Origin: Paenibacillus_L residui | GTDB lineage: Bacteria; Bacillota; Bacilli; Paenibacillales; NBRC-103111 | Direction: 5' to 3' | Assembly (NCBI RefSeq): GCF_042677205.1 | Contig: NZ_JBHTIU010000047.1 | Coordinates: forward strand, 1 to 64,000 | Length of the DNA stretch: 64,000 bases | Shown here: positions 8,190-16,748 of the stretch, piece after piece | Layout of the letters: every line of letters begins with the position of its first letter | Position numbering within the stretch: position 1 is the stretch's first letter | The notes under the pieces: model-generated | What the model saw: only the letters and a program-made list of their open reading frames with translations | Database searches by the model: none | Told to the model about the DNA's origin: nothing | Position numbers and translations under genes: made by a program

Positions 8190-9662
8190 ATGAATCATTC
8201 TCATAAAACAATGAGGCAATCTCGCCCTTCCAAAAAGGCGGGTCCCCCAAAGTCAAAACAGGCAATGCCTAAGCAAGGGGCAGCTAAAGAGGCGGAATCC
8301 ATCCGGACCGGGGACCCGATTATCGTCACCGTCAAAAGGCTGGGCATCAACGGAGAGGGCGTCGGCTATTATAAAAGAAAAGCGGTGTTTATACCGGGCG
8401 CCTTGCCGGGAGAAGTGATCAAGGCAACCGTGACGAAGGTTGAGCCTACCTTCCTGACGGCCGCTATTCGGCAAATTGAGAAACGGTCTCCCTACCGCCG
8501 GCAACCGGAATGTCCGGTCTATGAGCAGTGCGGGGGCTGCCAGCTTCAGCATTTCAGCTATGAAGGACAGTTGAAAGCGAAGGAAGAGCTGGTCCGGGAG
8601 GCCTTCAACCGTTATCTGGGCGAAGAAGTTCCCATACGACCGATTAAAGGAATGGACCATCCCTGGAGCTACCGCAACAAGGCCCAGCTCCAGGTCGGAA
8701 CCGAAGGCGGGCGCCTTCTGACCGGACTTTATTCCGCAGGAACTCGCAAGCTTGTCGATATATCGGGATGCCCGATCCAGCATCCCGAAATCAACAAGAC
8801 CATCCGAACGGTCCGCGAAATATTGGAGAGGCTGAACATTCCCGCCTATCATGAACGGACACGTCGAGGAGTGATCCGCACCATCGTGGCCCGGATCTCC
8901 TTCGCCACGGACGAGGTGCAGCTGACCCTCGTCACGGCCGGCGACGAGCTGCCGCAGCGGGACCGGCTCGTTACCGCGATCCGCCAAGAGCTGCCGAAGG
9001 TGACCAGCGTCGCCCAGAACGTCAACCGGGGCCGCACCCCGCTCGTGTTCGGAGACATCACCCGAACGTTGTGGGGGTCGGAGCGGATGGAGGAAACACT
9101 GGGCGATGTCCGGTTCTCGCTGTCTCCGCGCGCATTCTTCCAGTTGAACCCGGCACAGACGGTTCATCTGTACAACTACGTGCGCGAGGCGGCAGCGCTA
9201 ACCGGCGATGAGCTGGTCATCGACGCGTATTGCGGCACGGGCACGATCGGCCTGTGGCTGGCGCCGTTCGCCCGCGAGGTGCGCGGCATCGAGGCGGTGC
9301 CGGAGGCGGTCGAGGACGCCCGCAGCAACGCCCGCCTGAGCGGGCTCGACAACGCCGGCTTCTACGCGGGCGAGGCCGAGCGGCTGCTGCCGGAGTGGGT
9401 CCGACAAGGCATCCGTCCGGATGTCGTTGTCGTGGACCCGCCGCGCACCGGCTGCGACCGCAAGCTGCTGCAGGCGATCGCCCAGGCCAAGCCGCGTCGG
9501 CTTGTGTACGTGTCCTGCAATCCTTCGACATTGGCAAAGGATTGCAAGGTGCTCGCCGGCGCAGGCTTCCGCATCGAGTGGGTGCAGCCGGTGGATATGT
9601 TCCCGCAAACGTCACATGTCGAGTGTATAGTGCTGCTTAAATGGAAGAGGGCTTCCGATTAA
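8190..9662 (+). CDS. 23S rRNA (uracil-C5)-methyltransferase, RlmD/RumA type
   Basis: SAM-dependent enzyme making 5-methyluridine in 23S rRNA. After a basic N-terminal tail of ~40 residues there is a TRAM domain, then the 4Fe-4S cysteines (CPVYEQCGGCQLQHFSYEGQ). The SAM-binding motif (IDAYCGTGTIGLWLA), the DPPRTGCD motif and the catalytic-Cys motif (YVSCNPSTLAKD) follow. Length is ~490 residues, normal for RlmCD-like proteins. The start is uncertain: ATG 8190 has GGAG 12 nt upstream, and TTG 8172 is an in-frame alternative. The 3' half is clearly more GC-rich than its surroundings. Bacillus relatives modify U747 and/or U1939; which one applies here cannot be told. Confidence 0.92.
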   Translation: MNHSHKTMRQSRPSKKAGPPKSKQAMPKQGAAKEAESIRTGDPIIVTVKRLGINGEGVGYYKRKAVFIPGALPGEVIKATVTKVEPTFLTAAIRQIEKRSPYRRQPECPVYEQCGGCQLQHFSYEGQLKAKEELVREAFNRYLGEEVPIRPIKGMDHPWSYRNKAQLQVGTEGGRLLTGLYSAGTRKLVDISGCPIQHPEINKTIRTVREILERLNIPAYHERTRRGVIRTIVARISFATDEVQLTLVTAGDELPQRDRLVTAIRQELPKVTSVAQNVNRGRTPLVFGDITRTLWGSERMEETLGDVRFSLSPRAFFQLNPAQTVHLYNYVREAAALTGDELVIDAYCGTGTIGLWLAPFAREVRGIEAVPEAVEDARSNARLSGLDNAGFYAGEAERLLPEWVRQGIRPDVVVVDPPRTGCDRKLLQAIAQAKPRRLVYVSCNPSTLAKDCKVLAGAGFRIEWVQPVDMFPQTSHVECIVLLKWKRASD

Positions 9663-9745
9663 GCCACTTGTAACAAATTGTCCATCCCCTGAGGGTAGGC
9701 GATTGGGAATTTTAGCGAAAAAAGCTATATATTAAGGAGGTTTAT

Positions 9746-10210
9746 ATGACGACCGTATTTTTAACGGGGTTATCTGGTGTAGGTAAATCATCTACATTAG
9801 AACGATTAAGAGAACAGGGATACAACGTTGTTGATACGGATTATGGGTATGTAACCAATATTAAGAATGGCGATACTGAAGAGACTGTCTTGGATGAAGA
9901 AAAAATGACAAGATTATTGAATGATAATGGGCAAGAACATTTGTTTATTTCAGGTTGTTACTCAAATCAAAGCAAGTTTTATAAGCACTTTGATTATGTA
10001 GTTCTATTAATGACGGAACTGGATGTAATGATTAAAAGAATAAATGAAAGGACTACTAATGATTATGGGAAAAGACCAGAGGAAAAAGAAGCGGTGATAG
10101 ATAGTTTTAATCATGTACTCCCCCTATTAATAAATAGTTCGGATATAATTATTGATACGACAGATATGGAAGTAGACATAATTTGTGAAAGGCTCCGAAG
10201 TCTATTATAG
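9746..10210 (+). CDS. Small P-loop kinase-like ATPase (AAA_18 / shikimate-kinase-like)
   Basis: A 154-residue cytoplasmic P-loop protein. Walker A is GLSGVGKSS at residues 8-16. The layout of small-molecule kinases follows: an acidic pair after strand 2 (VVDTDYGY), a LFISGCYSNQ strand, and an Arg-rich lid (KRINERTTNDYGKRPEEK). The ribosome binding site AAGGAGG lies 8 nt before the ATG. The gene is AT-rich compared with the rRNA methyltransferase upstream. Substrate unknown; it resembles nucleoside or shikimate kinase-like genes found singly in Bacillales. Confidence 0.75.
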   Translation: MTTVFLTGLSGVGKSSTLERLREQGYNVVDTDYGYVTNIKNGDTEETVLDEEKMTRLLNDNGQEHLFISGCYSNQSKFYKHFDYVVLLMTELDVMIKRINERTTNDYGKRPEEKEAVIDSFNHVLPLLINSSDIIIDTTDMEVDIICERLRSLL

Positions 10211-10338
10211 AAAATACTTATGCTGTATTTTCCGGAATGCTACTTGTTAATTAGGAACGGAAAGTAACGGTTCATGGACAGCCTTTGATCAAAAGGAAAG
10301 GAAGTACGACTAAGCTTAAAGAAGGGAGCGTTAAACAA

Positions 10339-11046
10339 ATGGATTTTGAAATGGTGATGCAGGGGCTTGAAGCTCTTAGTAACGAACGACTCAAGAAGAT
10401 GTATATATCCAACGGTGCACATGAACCGCTTTTTGGTGTGGCGACAGGCAAGATGAAGCCCATTTTCAGAAAAACTAAAATCAATCAGCCTCTGGCCGAG
10501 CAGCTTTACGCAACAGGAAACTACGACGCCATGTACTTTGCCGGCATCATTGCTGATCCGAAAGCGATGACCGAGGCGGATTTTGAGCGCTGGATGGACG
10601 GGGCTTATTTTTATATGCTATCCGATTACGTGGTGGCGGTAACGTTGGCGGAAACCGATATTGCGCAAGCAGTCGCCGATAAATGGATCGCAAGCGGCGA
10701 AGAGTTGAGAATGTCGGCGGGCTGGAGCTGTTACTGCTGGCTTCTGGGCAGTCGGCCCGACTCTGAGTTTGCCGAAGGCAAAATCGCTAACCTGTTGGAG
10801 GTTGTGGAAAAAACGATTCACGATGCACCCGAACGAGCGAAATACGCGATGAACAATTTTATGTACACAGTCGCTATATCCTATTCGCCGCTCCATGATA
10901 AGGCTGTCGAAACGGCTAAGGCGGTAGGCCCGGTCGAAGTCCAAAAAGACAAGAAGAAAAGCAAATTGTTGAACGCCTCCGAAAATATCCAAAAGTCAAT
11001 AAATAGAGGGCAGCTTGGGTTCAAACGCAAATATGTGAGATGTTGA
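10339..11046 (+). CDS. DNA alkylation repair protein (AlkD-like HEAT-repeat fold)
   Basis: About 235 residues, mainly helical, of the DNA alkylation repair family. AlkD-like proteins excise 3- and 7-alkylated purines; members with the N-terminus seen here are common in Paenibacillus and Clostridium. Visible traits are the N-terminal GVATGKMKPIFRK region, the central helical segments with WASAGW-like aromatic residues (MSAGWSCYCWLLGSRPD), and a Lys-rich tail (KDKKKSKLLNASENIQKSI). ATG 10339 is preferred, with AAGGGAG upstream. Its TGA overlaps the ATG of the next small frame (TGATG). Glycosylase activity is inferred from the family only. Confidence 0.8.
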   Translation: MDFEMVMQGLEALSNERLKKMYISNGAHEPLFGVATGKMKPIFRKTKINQPLAEQLYATGNYDAMYFAGIIADPKAMTEADFERWMDGAYFYMLSDYVVAVTLAETDIAQAVADKWIASGEELRMSAGWSCYCWLLGSRPDSEFAEGKIANLLEVVEKTIHDAPERAKYAMNNFMYTVAISYSPLHDKAVETAKAVGPVEVQKDKKKSKLLNASENIQKSINRGQLGFKRKYVRC

Positions 11047-11189
11047 TGTTTAGTGTGCTGCATTCAGCAACGATGCAGGTGGAGTATAGTGTTGATGACA
11101 AAGAGGAGCGGACCGTCGGAATGCTGGGGGCTGTGGTGTGGCCTTTGGCGACGGCGGTTAAGGAGGGAAAAAATGGCGTTGGAGCATGA
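11046..11189 (+). CDS. Small open frame coupled to the alkylation repair gene
   Basis: A 47-codon frame starts at the ATG that overlaps the upstream TGA (TGATG) and ends inside the start of the next gene. The product (MFSVLHSATMQVEYSVDDKE..., then TVGMLGAVVWPLATAVKEGK) looks like a folded-protein fragment with a hydrophobic centre. It has no ribosome binding site of its own, so it would depend on coupling. It may be the last remnant of a longer gene. No family recognised. Confidence 0.35.
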   Translation: MFSVLHSATMQVEYSVDDKEERTVGMLGAVVWPLATAVKEGKNGVGA

Positions 11190-11637
11190 ATTTTACCTCA
11201 TTCCTAATACAATAGATGTAGAACGTTTATGGATGAATAGAGTAAATAATCCTAAAATTATCGATAGTGTAGTGATACATGATGACATTATTCAATACGT
11301 TAGCGACACATTAAAATGGATTCCAAGCAGAAATCCGGAGCTACATGGGACACCGATTAGTGCAGGGATTAACTATTACGGCGTGACCCTTTTTGATAAG
11401 GATTCCGCTATTATTTTAAAAAGCATATTTTCCTCTTGGAGAGACTTATTTCTGAACTCACCGGCAGTATTAGAGCTTACAGGAGAATTTGTTATGGTTC
11501 AGGATGGGGAACAATCGGGTCATTATGAAAAGTTAGCTTATAATCGAAATGAAGTTATACACCAATTCGAGAAGATCATTTCATTTTCCGATAGATTGTC
11601 CGAAGGTAAATTTTATCTATACCATTGTGGAATATAG
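11173..11637 (+). CDS. Hypothetical protein, 154 residues
   Basis: ATG 11173 has a very strong ribosome binding site (AAGGAGGGAAA), which decides the start against an in-frame alternative 120 bases upstream. The product is soluble and acidic, with no signal peptide. Recognisable features are only aromatic-rich strands (GINYYGVTLFDKDSAIILKS; FSSWRDLFLNSPAVLELTGE) and a C-terminal helix before KFYLYHCGI. Size and composition resemble immunity proteins of polymorphic toxin systems, but no toxin gene is adjacent, so this is a guess. The upstream neighbour overlaps by 17 bases. Confidence 0.65.
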   Translation: MALEHEFYLIPNTIDVERLWMNRVNNPKIIDSVVIHDDIIQYVSDTLKWIPSRNPELHGTPISAGINYYGVTLFDKDSAIILKSIFSSWRDLFLNSPAVLELTGEFVMVQDGEQSGHYEKLAYNRNEVIHQFEKIISFSDRLSEGKFYLYHCGI

Positions 11638-11786
11638 AGCTTGCTGTCTGCTGCCTTTCCCGCCTACGGTTAGTCGAAAGGCCTTTATAATATTGACGGT
11701 TAAGGGACGTGAGCAGCCGCCGAAAGCTAAGTATCTGTTGACATAGGTTTGAAGATGGTTCGTTTATCTGAATCCAACGAATCAAT

Positions 11787-11843
11787 AAGAGTGGTACCGT
11801 GAAGGAAAACCTATCGCCTCTTTGCAGGCAATAGGTTTTTTTT
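11787..11843 (+). promoter_or_regulatory. Orphan T-box-like element: T-box sequence plus terminator
   Basis: AAGAGTGGTACCGTG (11787-11801) is close to the T-box consensus AGGGTGGNACCGCG. It is followed at the expected distance by a terminator hairpin AAACCTAT-C-GCC / GGC-A-ATAGGTTT with a T-run ending at 11843. In T-box leaders this pair forms the antiterminator/terminator switch sensed by uncharged tRNA. No plus-strand gene follows; the next gene is convergent. I could not identify a convincing Stem I or specifier loop in 11640-11780. It is probably a remnant of a leader whose gene was lost. Confidence 0.6.
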
Positions 11844-11877
11844 GATTTCACTTTGAACAAGCTCAAGGATGGTTTAT

Positions 11878-12756
11878 TTAAGTCTTTAAATTTCGAATGA
11901 CTCCCCTTTTCTGTATCAAACGCTTCACACCCAGGATAACGAGCGATAAAATGATGCCCCCGATAATCATCATACTGATAGAGAGTAAGGCGCCGACTCC
12001 AGGCTCGGATTCACGGAAGGTTATGATTGGCGGTACGCGATATTGATATGGCGAGACGACAAACCTCATGATTTCCAAGTAGGCGAGGTGAAAACCGATC
12101 GATGCCCAGAGACTCCCGGTCCATAGACGAAGCAGCTGCAAACATATTCCGAAGCATGCAATTAATAGGATATAAAAAATATTAATGGATACTCCGGGAG
12201 CAAGACCAACAAGCGCTTGAATCTGGGCAACGGCTACAGTGACAGATACAAACAGCAGGGTTTGAAGCAATACGGATAACCATGCGGCGAATCGATGACG
12301 CAGGACATCGTACAGCATACCCCGCAATCCGAGCTCCTCCGGCAAAGCTTCATAGAAAAAAGCAAATAAAAGATTGATGAGCAGCGCAACAAACCACTGG
12401 TCGGGGGCATGCCATTTTTCAATAACGATCCACCCTTGCAAACCGGCTATAATGAAACCCAATGAAGCCAATGCAATGGCCAAGAGAATGCCGGTAATAA
12501 AGTGATTTAGCCTTTTCCAGGAATATACCGGCGTCTCCGGTTTATCGCCGGCCATCCGATAGACATGCTGATACAAATAGAAAATGATAGGAACGACGAG
12601 CCCGCTCATGACAAAACCTTTAACGAATGATTGAGAATTTCTTGATAGTCCGAACCACTGTTCAGCGACATCGCCGGAAAGCGCAGCCAGGAAGAGACTC
12701 ACGACTAATGTTGCCCATCCGGCGAGCATATAAAGTATCCATTTCTTATCTTTCAT
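11878..12756 (-). CDS. CPBP family intramembrane glutamic endopeptidase
   Basis: A 292-residue polytopic membrane protein of the CAAX protease/bacteriocin-processing (CPBP, Abi) family. It has about eight hydrophobic segments. The family motif EExxxR appears as PEELGLRG near residue 145, and a second motif includes GFHLAYLE. It is the last gene of the GntR-ABC operon, 11 bases behind the permease gene, so it is probably co-expressed and under YtrA-type control. Members often confer self-immunity to bacteriocins or process prenylated or lipid-linked substrates; the role here is inferred only. The 3' end lies 35 bases from the T-box-like terminator on the other strand. Confidence 0.88.
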   Translation of the reverse strand: MKDKKWILYMLAGWATLVVSLFLAALSGDVAEQWFGLSRNSQSFVKGFVMSGLVVPIIFYLYQHVYRMAGDKPETPVYSWKRLNHFITGILLAIALASLGFIIAGLQGWIVIEKWHAPDQWFVALLINLLFAFFYEALPEELGLRGMLYDVLRHRFAAWLSVLLQTLLFVSVTVAVAQIQALVGLAPGVSINIFYILLIACFGICLQLLRLWTGSLWASIGFHLAYLEIMRFVVSPYQYRVPPIITFRESEPGVGALLSISMMIIGGIILSLVILGVKRLIQKRGVIRNLKT

Positions 12757-12767
12757 TATGCGTTCTC

Positions 12768-13394
12768 CTATAAGTCTTTTCTATTGAACAGTTTTACAGT
12801 TAAATAATAAGAAGCAATGAACAGCAGCAAGATACCGAGCAGGATCAGATATAACGCTCCGTCGCCCCCCAAACTATTCCCATTTATCATATTCATAACA
12901 ACAGCCGTAGGCTGCGCCAGAGCTATCATGATTATGAAGAATACGGCATTGATAATAGCGGTTCCTTTCTTGCTGAATGCGTAAAAGAGCGGCAAATAGA
13001 CGGAAGCCAGAACAAGCACTATACCTGCGGGGCCCAGAATGTCCATGACGGTATAGTCCGGTTTATTAAGCTCTGGAACGGCTAGTTTAACCAGCCAGTG
13101 AATCCCGTAAGAAGCAAGGACTCCAAAAAGCATATAAATGATGGCTGTTATATATTTGGCTTGCACAATATGCTTGCGTTTAACGGGCAGCGTAACCAGG
13201 AAATTATGGTTATGGTTTTTGATATCGATCATCGTACCGTGACTAAGTGTCGCGAAAGCCGTATAGATCCCCACAATGTGAATAGATGATGAAAGCTTCG
13301 GTATAAAAACGGCACTGAATACAACAAGATACAGCATAGTCATCCATAGCGAGCTTTTTAAAGCGATGAAATCTTTGCGAAGCAGGTTAAGCAT
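12768..13394 (-). CDS. ABC-2 family transporter permease (small, YtrC/D-like context)
   Basis: A 208-residue membrane protein with six hydrophobic segments and the start MLNLLRKDFIALKSSLWMTM, typical of ABC-2 transporter-like permeases encoded with a YtrA-type GntR regulator. It overlaps the ATPase gene by 8 bases. With the ATPase it should form an exporter involved in cell-envelope stress or peptide-antibiotic response, as known for Bacillus ytr genes. The substrate is unknown. Confidence 0.82.
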   Translation of the reverse strand: MLNLLRKDFIALKSSLWMTMLYLVVFSAVFIPKLSSSIHIVGIYTAFATLSHGTMIDIKNHNHNFLVTLPVKRKHIVQAKYITAIIYMLFGVLASYGIHWLVKLAVPELNKPDYTVMDILGPAGIVLVLASVYLPLFYAFSKKGTAIINAVFFIIMIALAQPTAVVMNMINGNSLGGDGALYLILLGILLLFIASYYLTVKLFNRKDL

Positions 13395-14253
13395 GAATTC
13401 GTTCCCCCTTGGCGGTAAAATACATGATGTCTTCTAAGGTTGGTTTCGTCAAAACAGCATAATCGCCAAATAACTGTGCGGCCTCCTCCTTGTTGCCCAC
13501 CAAGCCCTCGAAACCAACAGAGGTCTCGCGAATCCCGATAAATTTATTGCGAATATCGGAATCAAGCAGCTCCAAGTCGCCTTTAACGATCGCGTATCTC
13601 TCGAGCACTTCATCTTTCGCTTCATTAAATACGAGCTTGCCGCGATGGATGAAAGCAATGTAGTCGGCGATACGGTCCAAATCCGTCGTGATATGGGTCG
13701 AGAAGATAATCGAGTTTCTCTCGTCCTGCATCATATCCGCAAGCAGATCCAGCATCTCCCTTCTAAACACAGGATCAAGGCCAGAGGTCGGCTCATCCAT
13801 GATTAGGAGCTCGGCTTCATGCGATAAAGCGACGGCAAGGGAAAACTTGACTTTCATCCCCTTGGATAACTGTCCAATCTTCTTCTCGGGGGACAACTCG
13901 AACTGTTCAAGATAGCCGTTAAACTTCTTTTCATTCCACTTCTTATAGAATGGCGCGATGATCTTCTTCATGTCGCGAATCGTCAGATGCTCATAATAGA
14001 AGCAATCATCCGACACGATGCCGATACGCTGCTTAATGTCGATTTCATGTTTAGACATATCGCGGCCCAATATTGTGATACTCCCGGAGTCCGGATGGAT
14101 AATACCAAGCATCATCTTGATCAAGGTGCTCTTGCCGACGCCATTCGGACCAATGAGTCCGGTAATGTAGCCCTGTTTCACATCCAAAGAGACATCATCG
14201 ACCGTAAATTGCGGGTAGGTTTTCGTTAGATTACGTAATTCTATGGCATTCAT
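13387..14253 (-). CDS. ABC transporter ATP-binding protein
   Basis: 288 residues. Walker A is GPNGVGKSTL near residue 37, the signature is LSKGMKVKFSLA and Walker B is LLIMDEPTSGLD; the D-loop and H-loop (FSTHITTD) are present. The C-terminal ~80 residues form the regulatory extension common to YtrB-like ATPases. Its ATG overlaps the stop of the GntR gene (ATGA), and its end overlaps the permease gene, so the operon GntR-ATPase-permease-CPBP is tightly coupled. It energises the adjacent permease. Confidence 0.9.
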   Translation of the reverse strand: MNAIELRNLTKTYPQFTVDDVSLDVKQGYITGLIGPNGVGKSTLIKMMLGIIHPDSGSITILGRDMSKHEIDIKQRIGIVSDDCFYYEHLTIRDMKKIIAPFYKKWNEKKFNGYLEQFELSPEKKIGQLSKGMKVKFSLAVALSHEAELLIMDEPTSGLDPVFRREMLDLLADMMQDERNSIIFSTHITTDLDRIADYIAFIHRGKLVFNEAKDEVLERYAIVKGDLELLDSDIRNKFIGIRETSVGFEGLVGNKEEAAQLFGDYAVLTKPTLEDIMYFTAKGERIHA

Positions 14254-14633
14254 GGTGTCTGTTCCTCCTCGAACAATAAAGTGAGATGGTCGATGACCTC
14301 TTGTTGATTCATATTTAACTCCTTGCTTTCCCGAATGATCTCTATCATTTTCTCTTCCAGTCGTTTCATGCGCTGCTCCCGAATGAAATCTTTATTTGCT
14401 CCCGATACGAAACTGCCCTTCCCTACGACTGAGTCGATCAGCTTCTCTTTCTCCAGCTCTTCATAGGCACGCTTGGTCGTAATAACGCTAACCTGCAAAT
14501 CTTTCGCCAGCTGCCTGATGGAGGGAAGGCTGTCCCCTGCACGTAATTCACCGCTCAGAATGCTCTGTCTAATCTGGTTCATAATCTGTATATAAATCGG
14601 ATCGCTCGATGCATTGGATATAATAATATTCAG
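14250..14633 (-). CDS. GntR family (YtrA-like) transcriptional regulator, probable CTG start
   Basis: A winged-helix repressor of about 127 residues, with a short C-terminal region as in the YtrA subfamily. The first ATG (14582) would remove the start of the DNA-binding domain. In-frame codons upstream encode NIIISNASSDPIYIQI, the conserved YtrA-family N-terminus. The only start-like codon that gives this is CTG at 14631-14633, preceded by GAGGTG with 7-nt spacing. The HTH region reads LPSIRQLAKDLQVSVITTKRAY. It autoregulates its operon, judging from the dyad over its promoter (14671-14689). The non-ATG start is an inference. Confidence 0.85.
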   Translation of the reverse strand: MNIIISNASSDPIYIQIMNQIRQSILSGELRAGDSLPSIRQLAKDLQVSVITTKRAYEELEKEKLIDSVVGKGSFVSGANKDFIREQRMKRLEEKMIEIIRESKELNMNQQEVIDHLTLLFEEEQTP

Positions 14634-14670
14634 ATTCCTTCACCTCACTGCCGTCAACATAGTGAATACC

Positions 14671-14709
14671 GTATATATATAATATATACACTATTTACCC
14701 CTTCGTCAA
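14671..14709 (-). promoter_or_regulatory. Promoter and operator of the GntR-ABC-CPBP operon
   Basis: On the minus strand TTGACG (14709-14704), 17 bp and TATATT (14686-14681) form a good promoter. The -10 is covered by a dyad GTATATAT-ATA-ATATATAC (14671-14689), of the kind bound by YtrA-family repressors. Autorepression is inferred. Confidence 0.7.
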
Positions 14710-14791
14710 TCAATAATTTATTTGTATTTGAACCTGGTTTCATCGTGTAATATAGGGAATATAAGCTATACGACTAAGGAGACAACTATTT

Positions 14792-15328
14792 ATGAACATT
14801 ACCATCAGAAAAGAACGGCCCGAGGATTATAAGATTACTGAATCCGTAGTACAGAATGCATTTGCCAATATGGAGCACAGTGATAAGAAAGAACATGAAT
14901 TGGTATCCCGAATCAGAGAGACGGACGGATTCATCCCTGACTTGTCTTTAGTAGCCGTTAATGAAAACAATAAAGAAATTGTCGGACATATTCTTCTATC
15001 CGCAATAAAAATTGTTGAAGGTAATCAAATTGCGGAGTCGCTTGCTCTTGCTCCTGTTTCCGTTTTACCGGATTATCAAAATAAAGGCATAGGAAGGTTA
15101 TTGATTCTAGAAGCATTACACAAGGCCAAAGAACTCGGGCACCCTTCTGTCATTGTCATGGGACACCCGGAATATTATCCGAAGTTCGGCTTCCAAAGAG
15201 CGTCTCTGTGGTCGATAAAAGCACCATTCGAAGTGCCGGATGAAGCATTTATGGCAATAGAGCTGCGTGAAGATTCTCTCGAACATGTTTCTGGAGTTGT
15301 TGAATATCCAAGCGTATTCTTTGAATAA
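14792..15328 (+). CDS. GNAT family N-acetyltransferase
   Basis: A 178-residue acetyl-CoA-dependent acetyltransferase. The acetyl-CoA-binding motif A is VSVLPDYQNKGIGRLLI, with the Q/RxxGxG/A pattern (QNKGIG). GHPEYYPKFGFQRAS near residue 130 is the motif of the YhbS-like subgroup. The ATG has AAGGAG at 13 nt, somewhat far. The gene is monocistronic, with a terminator immediately downstream. Acceptor unknown. Confidence 0.9.
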   Translation: MNITIRKERPEDYKITESVVQNAFANMEHSDKKEHELVSRIRETDGFIPDLSLVAVNENNKEIVGHILLSAIKIVEGNQIAESLALAPVSVLPDYQNKGIGRLLILEALHKAKELGHPSVIVMGHPEYYPKFGFQRASLWSIKAPFEVPDEAFMAIELREDSLEHVSGVVEYPSVFFE

Positions 15329-15335
15329 GGAACAA

Positions 15336-15368
15336 AAGAAGCAGACGCCAGCGCCCGCTTCCTTTTTT
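15336..15368 (+). terminator. Intrinsic terminator after the GNAT gene
   Basis: GAAGC and GCTTC (15338-15342 and 15357-15361) with a GC-rich 14-nt loop are followed by six T. The A-run upstream allows partial use by the convergent aminopeptidase gene. Confidence 0.65.
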
Positions 15369-15387
15369 CTCTATGTACATCTTCAGC

Positions 15388-16620
15388 TTAAATCGCCCAA
15401 TTTCCCTTGCGGAAGATCGGTTCGACGGTGCCGTCGGCATGAATGCCGTCAATATCCATTTCGGCGGAGCCGATCATAAAGTCAACATGAACGATGCTTT
15501 GATTCAGGCCGTTCGCTGCCAACTCTTCCGGTGACATCGTTTTGCCGCCATCGATATTAAAAGCATAGGCGCTGCCAAGCGCCAGATGATTAGAGGCATT
15601 CTCGTCAAACAGCGTATTATAGAACAAAATATTTGATTGCGAGATCGGGGATTCATGAGGCACGAGCGCCACTTCGCCCAAATAATGCGAGCCTTCGTCC
15701 GTATCCACGAGCCCCTGAAAAATTTGCTGTCCTTCAGACGCCTCCACCTTCACGATGCGACCCTCTTCAAAGGTCAGTTTAATGTCCCGGATCACATTGC
15801 CACCGTAGTTCAGAGGTTTGGTACTCGATACATAGCCATTGACGCCGGTTTTCTTCGGTGCCGTGAACACTTCCTCTGTCGGCATATTTGCCATGAAAGG
15901 TACGTTCTGCTCACTGATGCTGCTGGCACCGACCCAAAGATGCTTCTCGGGAAGCTCGATCGTCAAGTCTGTGCCCGGCGCTTTATAATGAAGCTTCTGG
16001 AAATGCTTGCTGTTGAGGATATCCACTTTTTTATGCAGGTTGGCATCATGCTCTTTCCATGCTTGGACCGGATCGTCCGTGTTCAGCCGCACGGCTTGGA
16101 AGATCGTTTCCCACAAGCGGTCAACGGCTTCCTCCGCACCGAGGTCCGGGAATATTTTGGACGCCCAAGCCTGGGTAGGGGCCGCGACCATCGTCCAGCT
16201 CACTTTATCCGACTGAATAAACTGCCGGAAACGGTCCATCGCTTGGCCCGCAGCTTTCTGGTAGTTGGCAATGCGTGCAGGATCGATCCCCTTCAGCAAA
16301 TCGGGATTGGGTGAATTGATCGAGATGAAAGCAGCTCTTTGATCCAGAAAATCGTTTCGTTTCGCCACTTCCCATTCGGGAAAACGCGTAAACACCTCAT
16401 CCGCAGCCTTCTCATACTTAAGCCGCGACAGACCTTCATCAGTCCAATCGACATGAACGTTGCTGGCTCCTGCATCGTAAGCTTTGCCAACCACAAGACG
16501 AGCCAGTTCAACCATCTCCGTTGAAGCCATCACGAAGACGGACTGTCCTTGCTGCACGTTGGCTCCGACTTTAACGATCAGTTCGGCATACTGCTCCAAT
16601 TTCTGCTTAAAACCAGTCAT
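15388..16620 (-). CDS. M29 family aminopeptidase (AmpS/AmpT-like)
   Basis: A 410-residue cytosolic metallo-aminopeptidase removing N-terminal residues from peptides. The metal ligands of the M29 family can be placed in TEEVFTAP (Glu), GEVALVPHESP (Glu), NASNHLALG (His) and VHVDFM (His and Asp). The start MTGFKQKLEQYAEL at 16620 has GAGGAGG 6 nt upstream; the frame stays open further upstream without any such signal. The gene stands alone. Function from the family is secure, specificity unknown. Confidence 0.93.
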   Translation of the reverse strand: MTGFKQKLEQYAELIVKVGANVQQGQSVFVMASTEMVELARLVVGKAYDAGASNVHVDWTDEGLSRLKYEKAADEVFTRFPEWEVAKRNDFLDQRAAFISINSPNPDLLKGIDPARIANYQKAAGQAMDRFRQFIQSDKVSWTMVAAPTQAWASKIFPDLGAEEAVDRLWETIFQAVRLNTDDPVQAWKEHDANLHKKVDILNSKHFQKLHYKAPGTDLTIELPEKHLWVGASSISEQNVPFMANMPTEEVFTAPKKTGVNGYVSSTKPLNYGGNVIRDIKLTFEEGRIVKVEASEGQQIFQGLVDTDEGSHYLGEVALVPHESPISQSNILFYNTLFDENASNHLALGSAYAFNIDGGKTMSPEELAANGLNQSIVHVDFMIGSAEMDIDGIHADGTVEPIFRKGNWAI

Positions 16621-16748
16621 CTCAAGCCTCCTCAAAAATATGAATTCTTTCTTATTGTATATCATTTCGGCACGTATGATCACTGTCGATTTCCACAAGA
16701 TCCCTATCTAAATCGCTATAATAGCATGGAGTTATTAGAAGGGTGATG

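Noticed and set aside
8253..9640. Long antisense frames inside the rRNA methyltransferase gene
   Set aside because: They are a by-product of the high GC content of the gene's 3' half; none has a start signal, and the sense frame has all family motifs.
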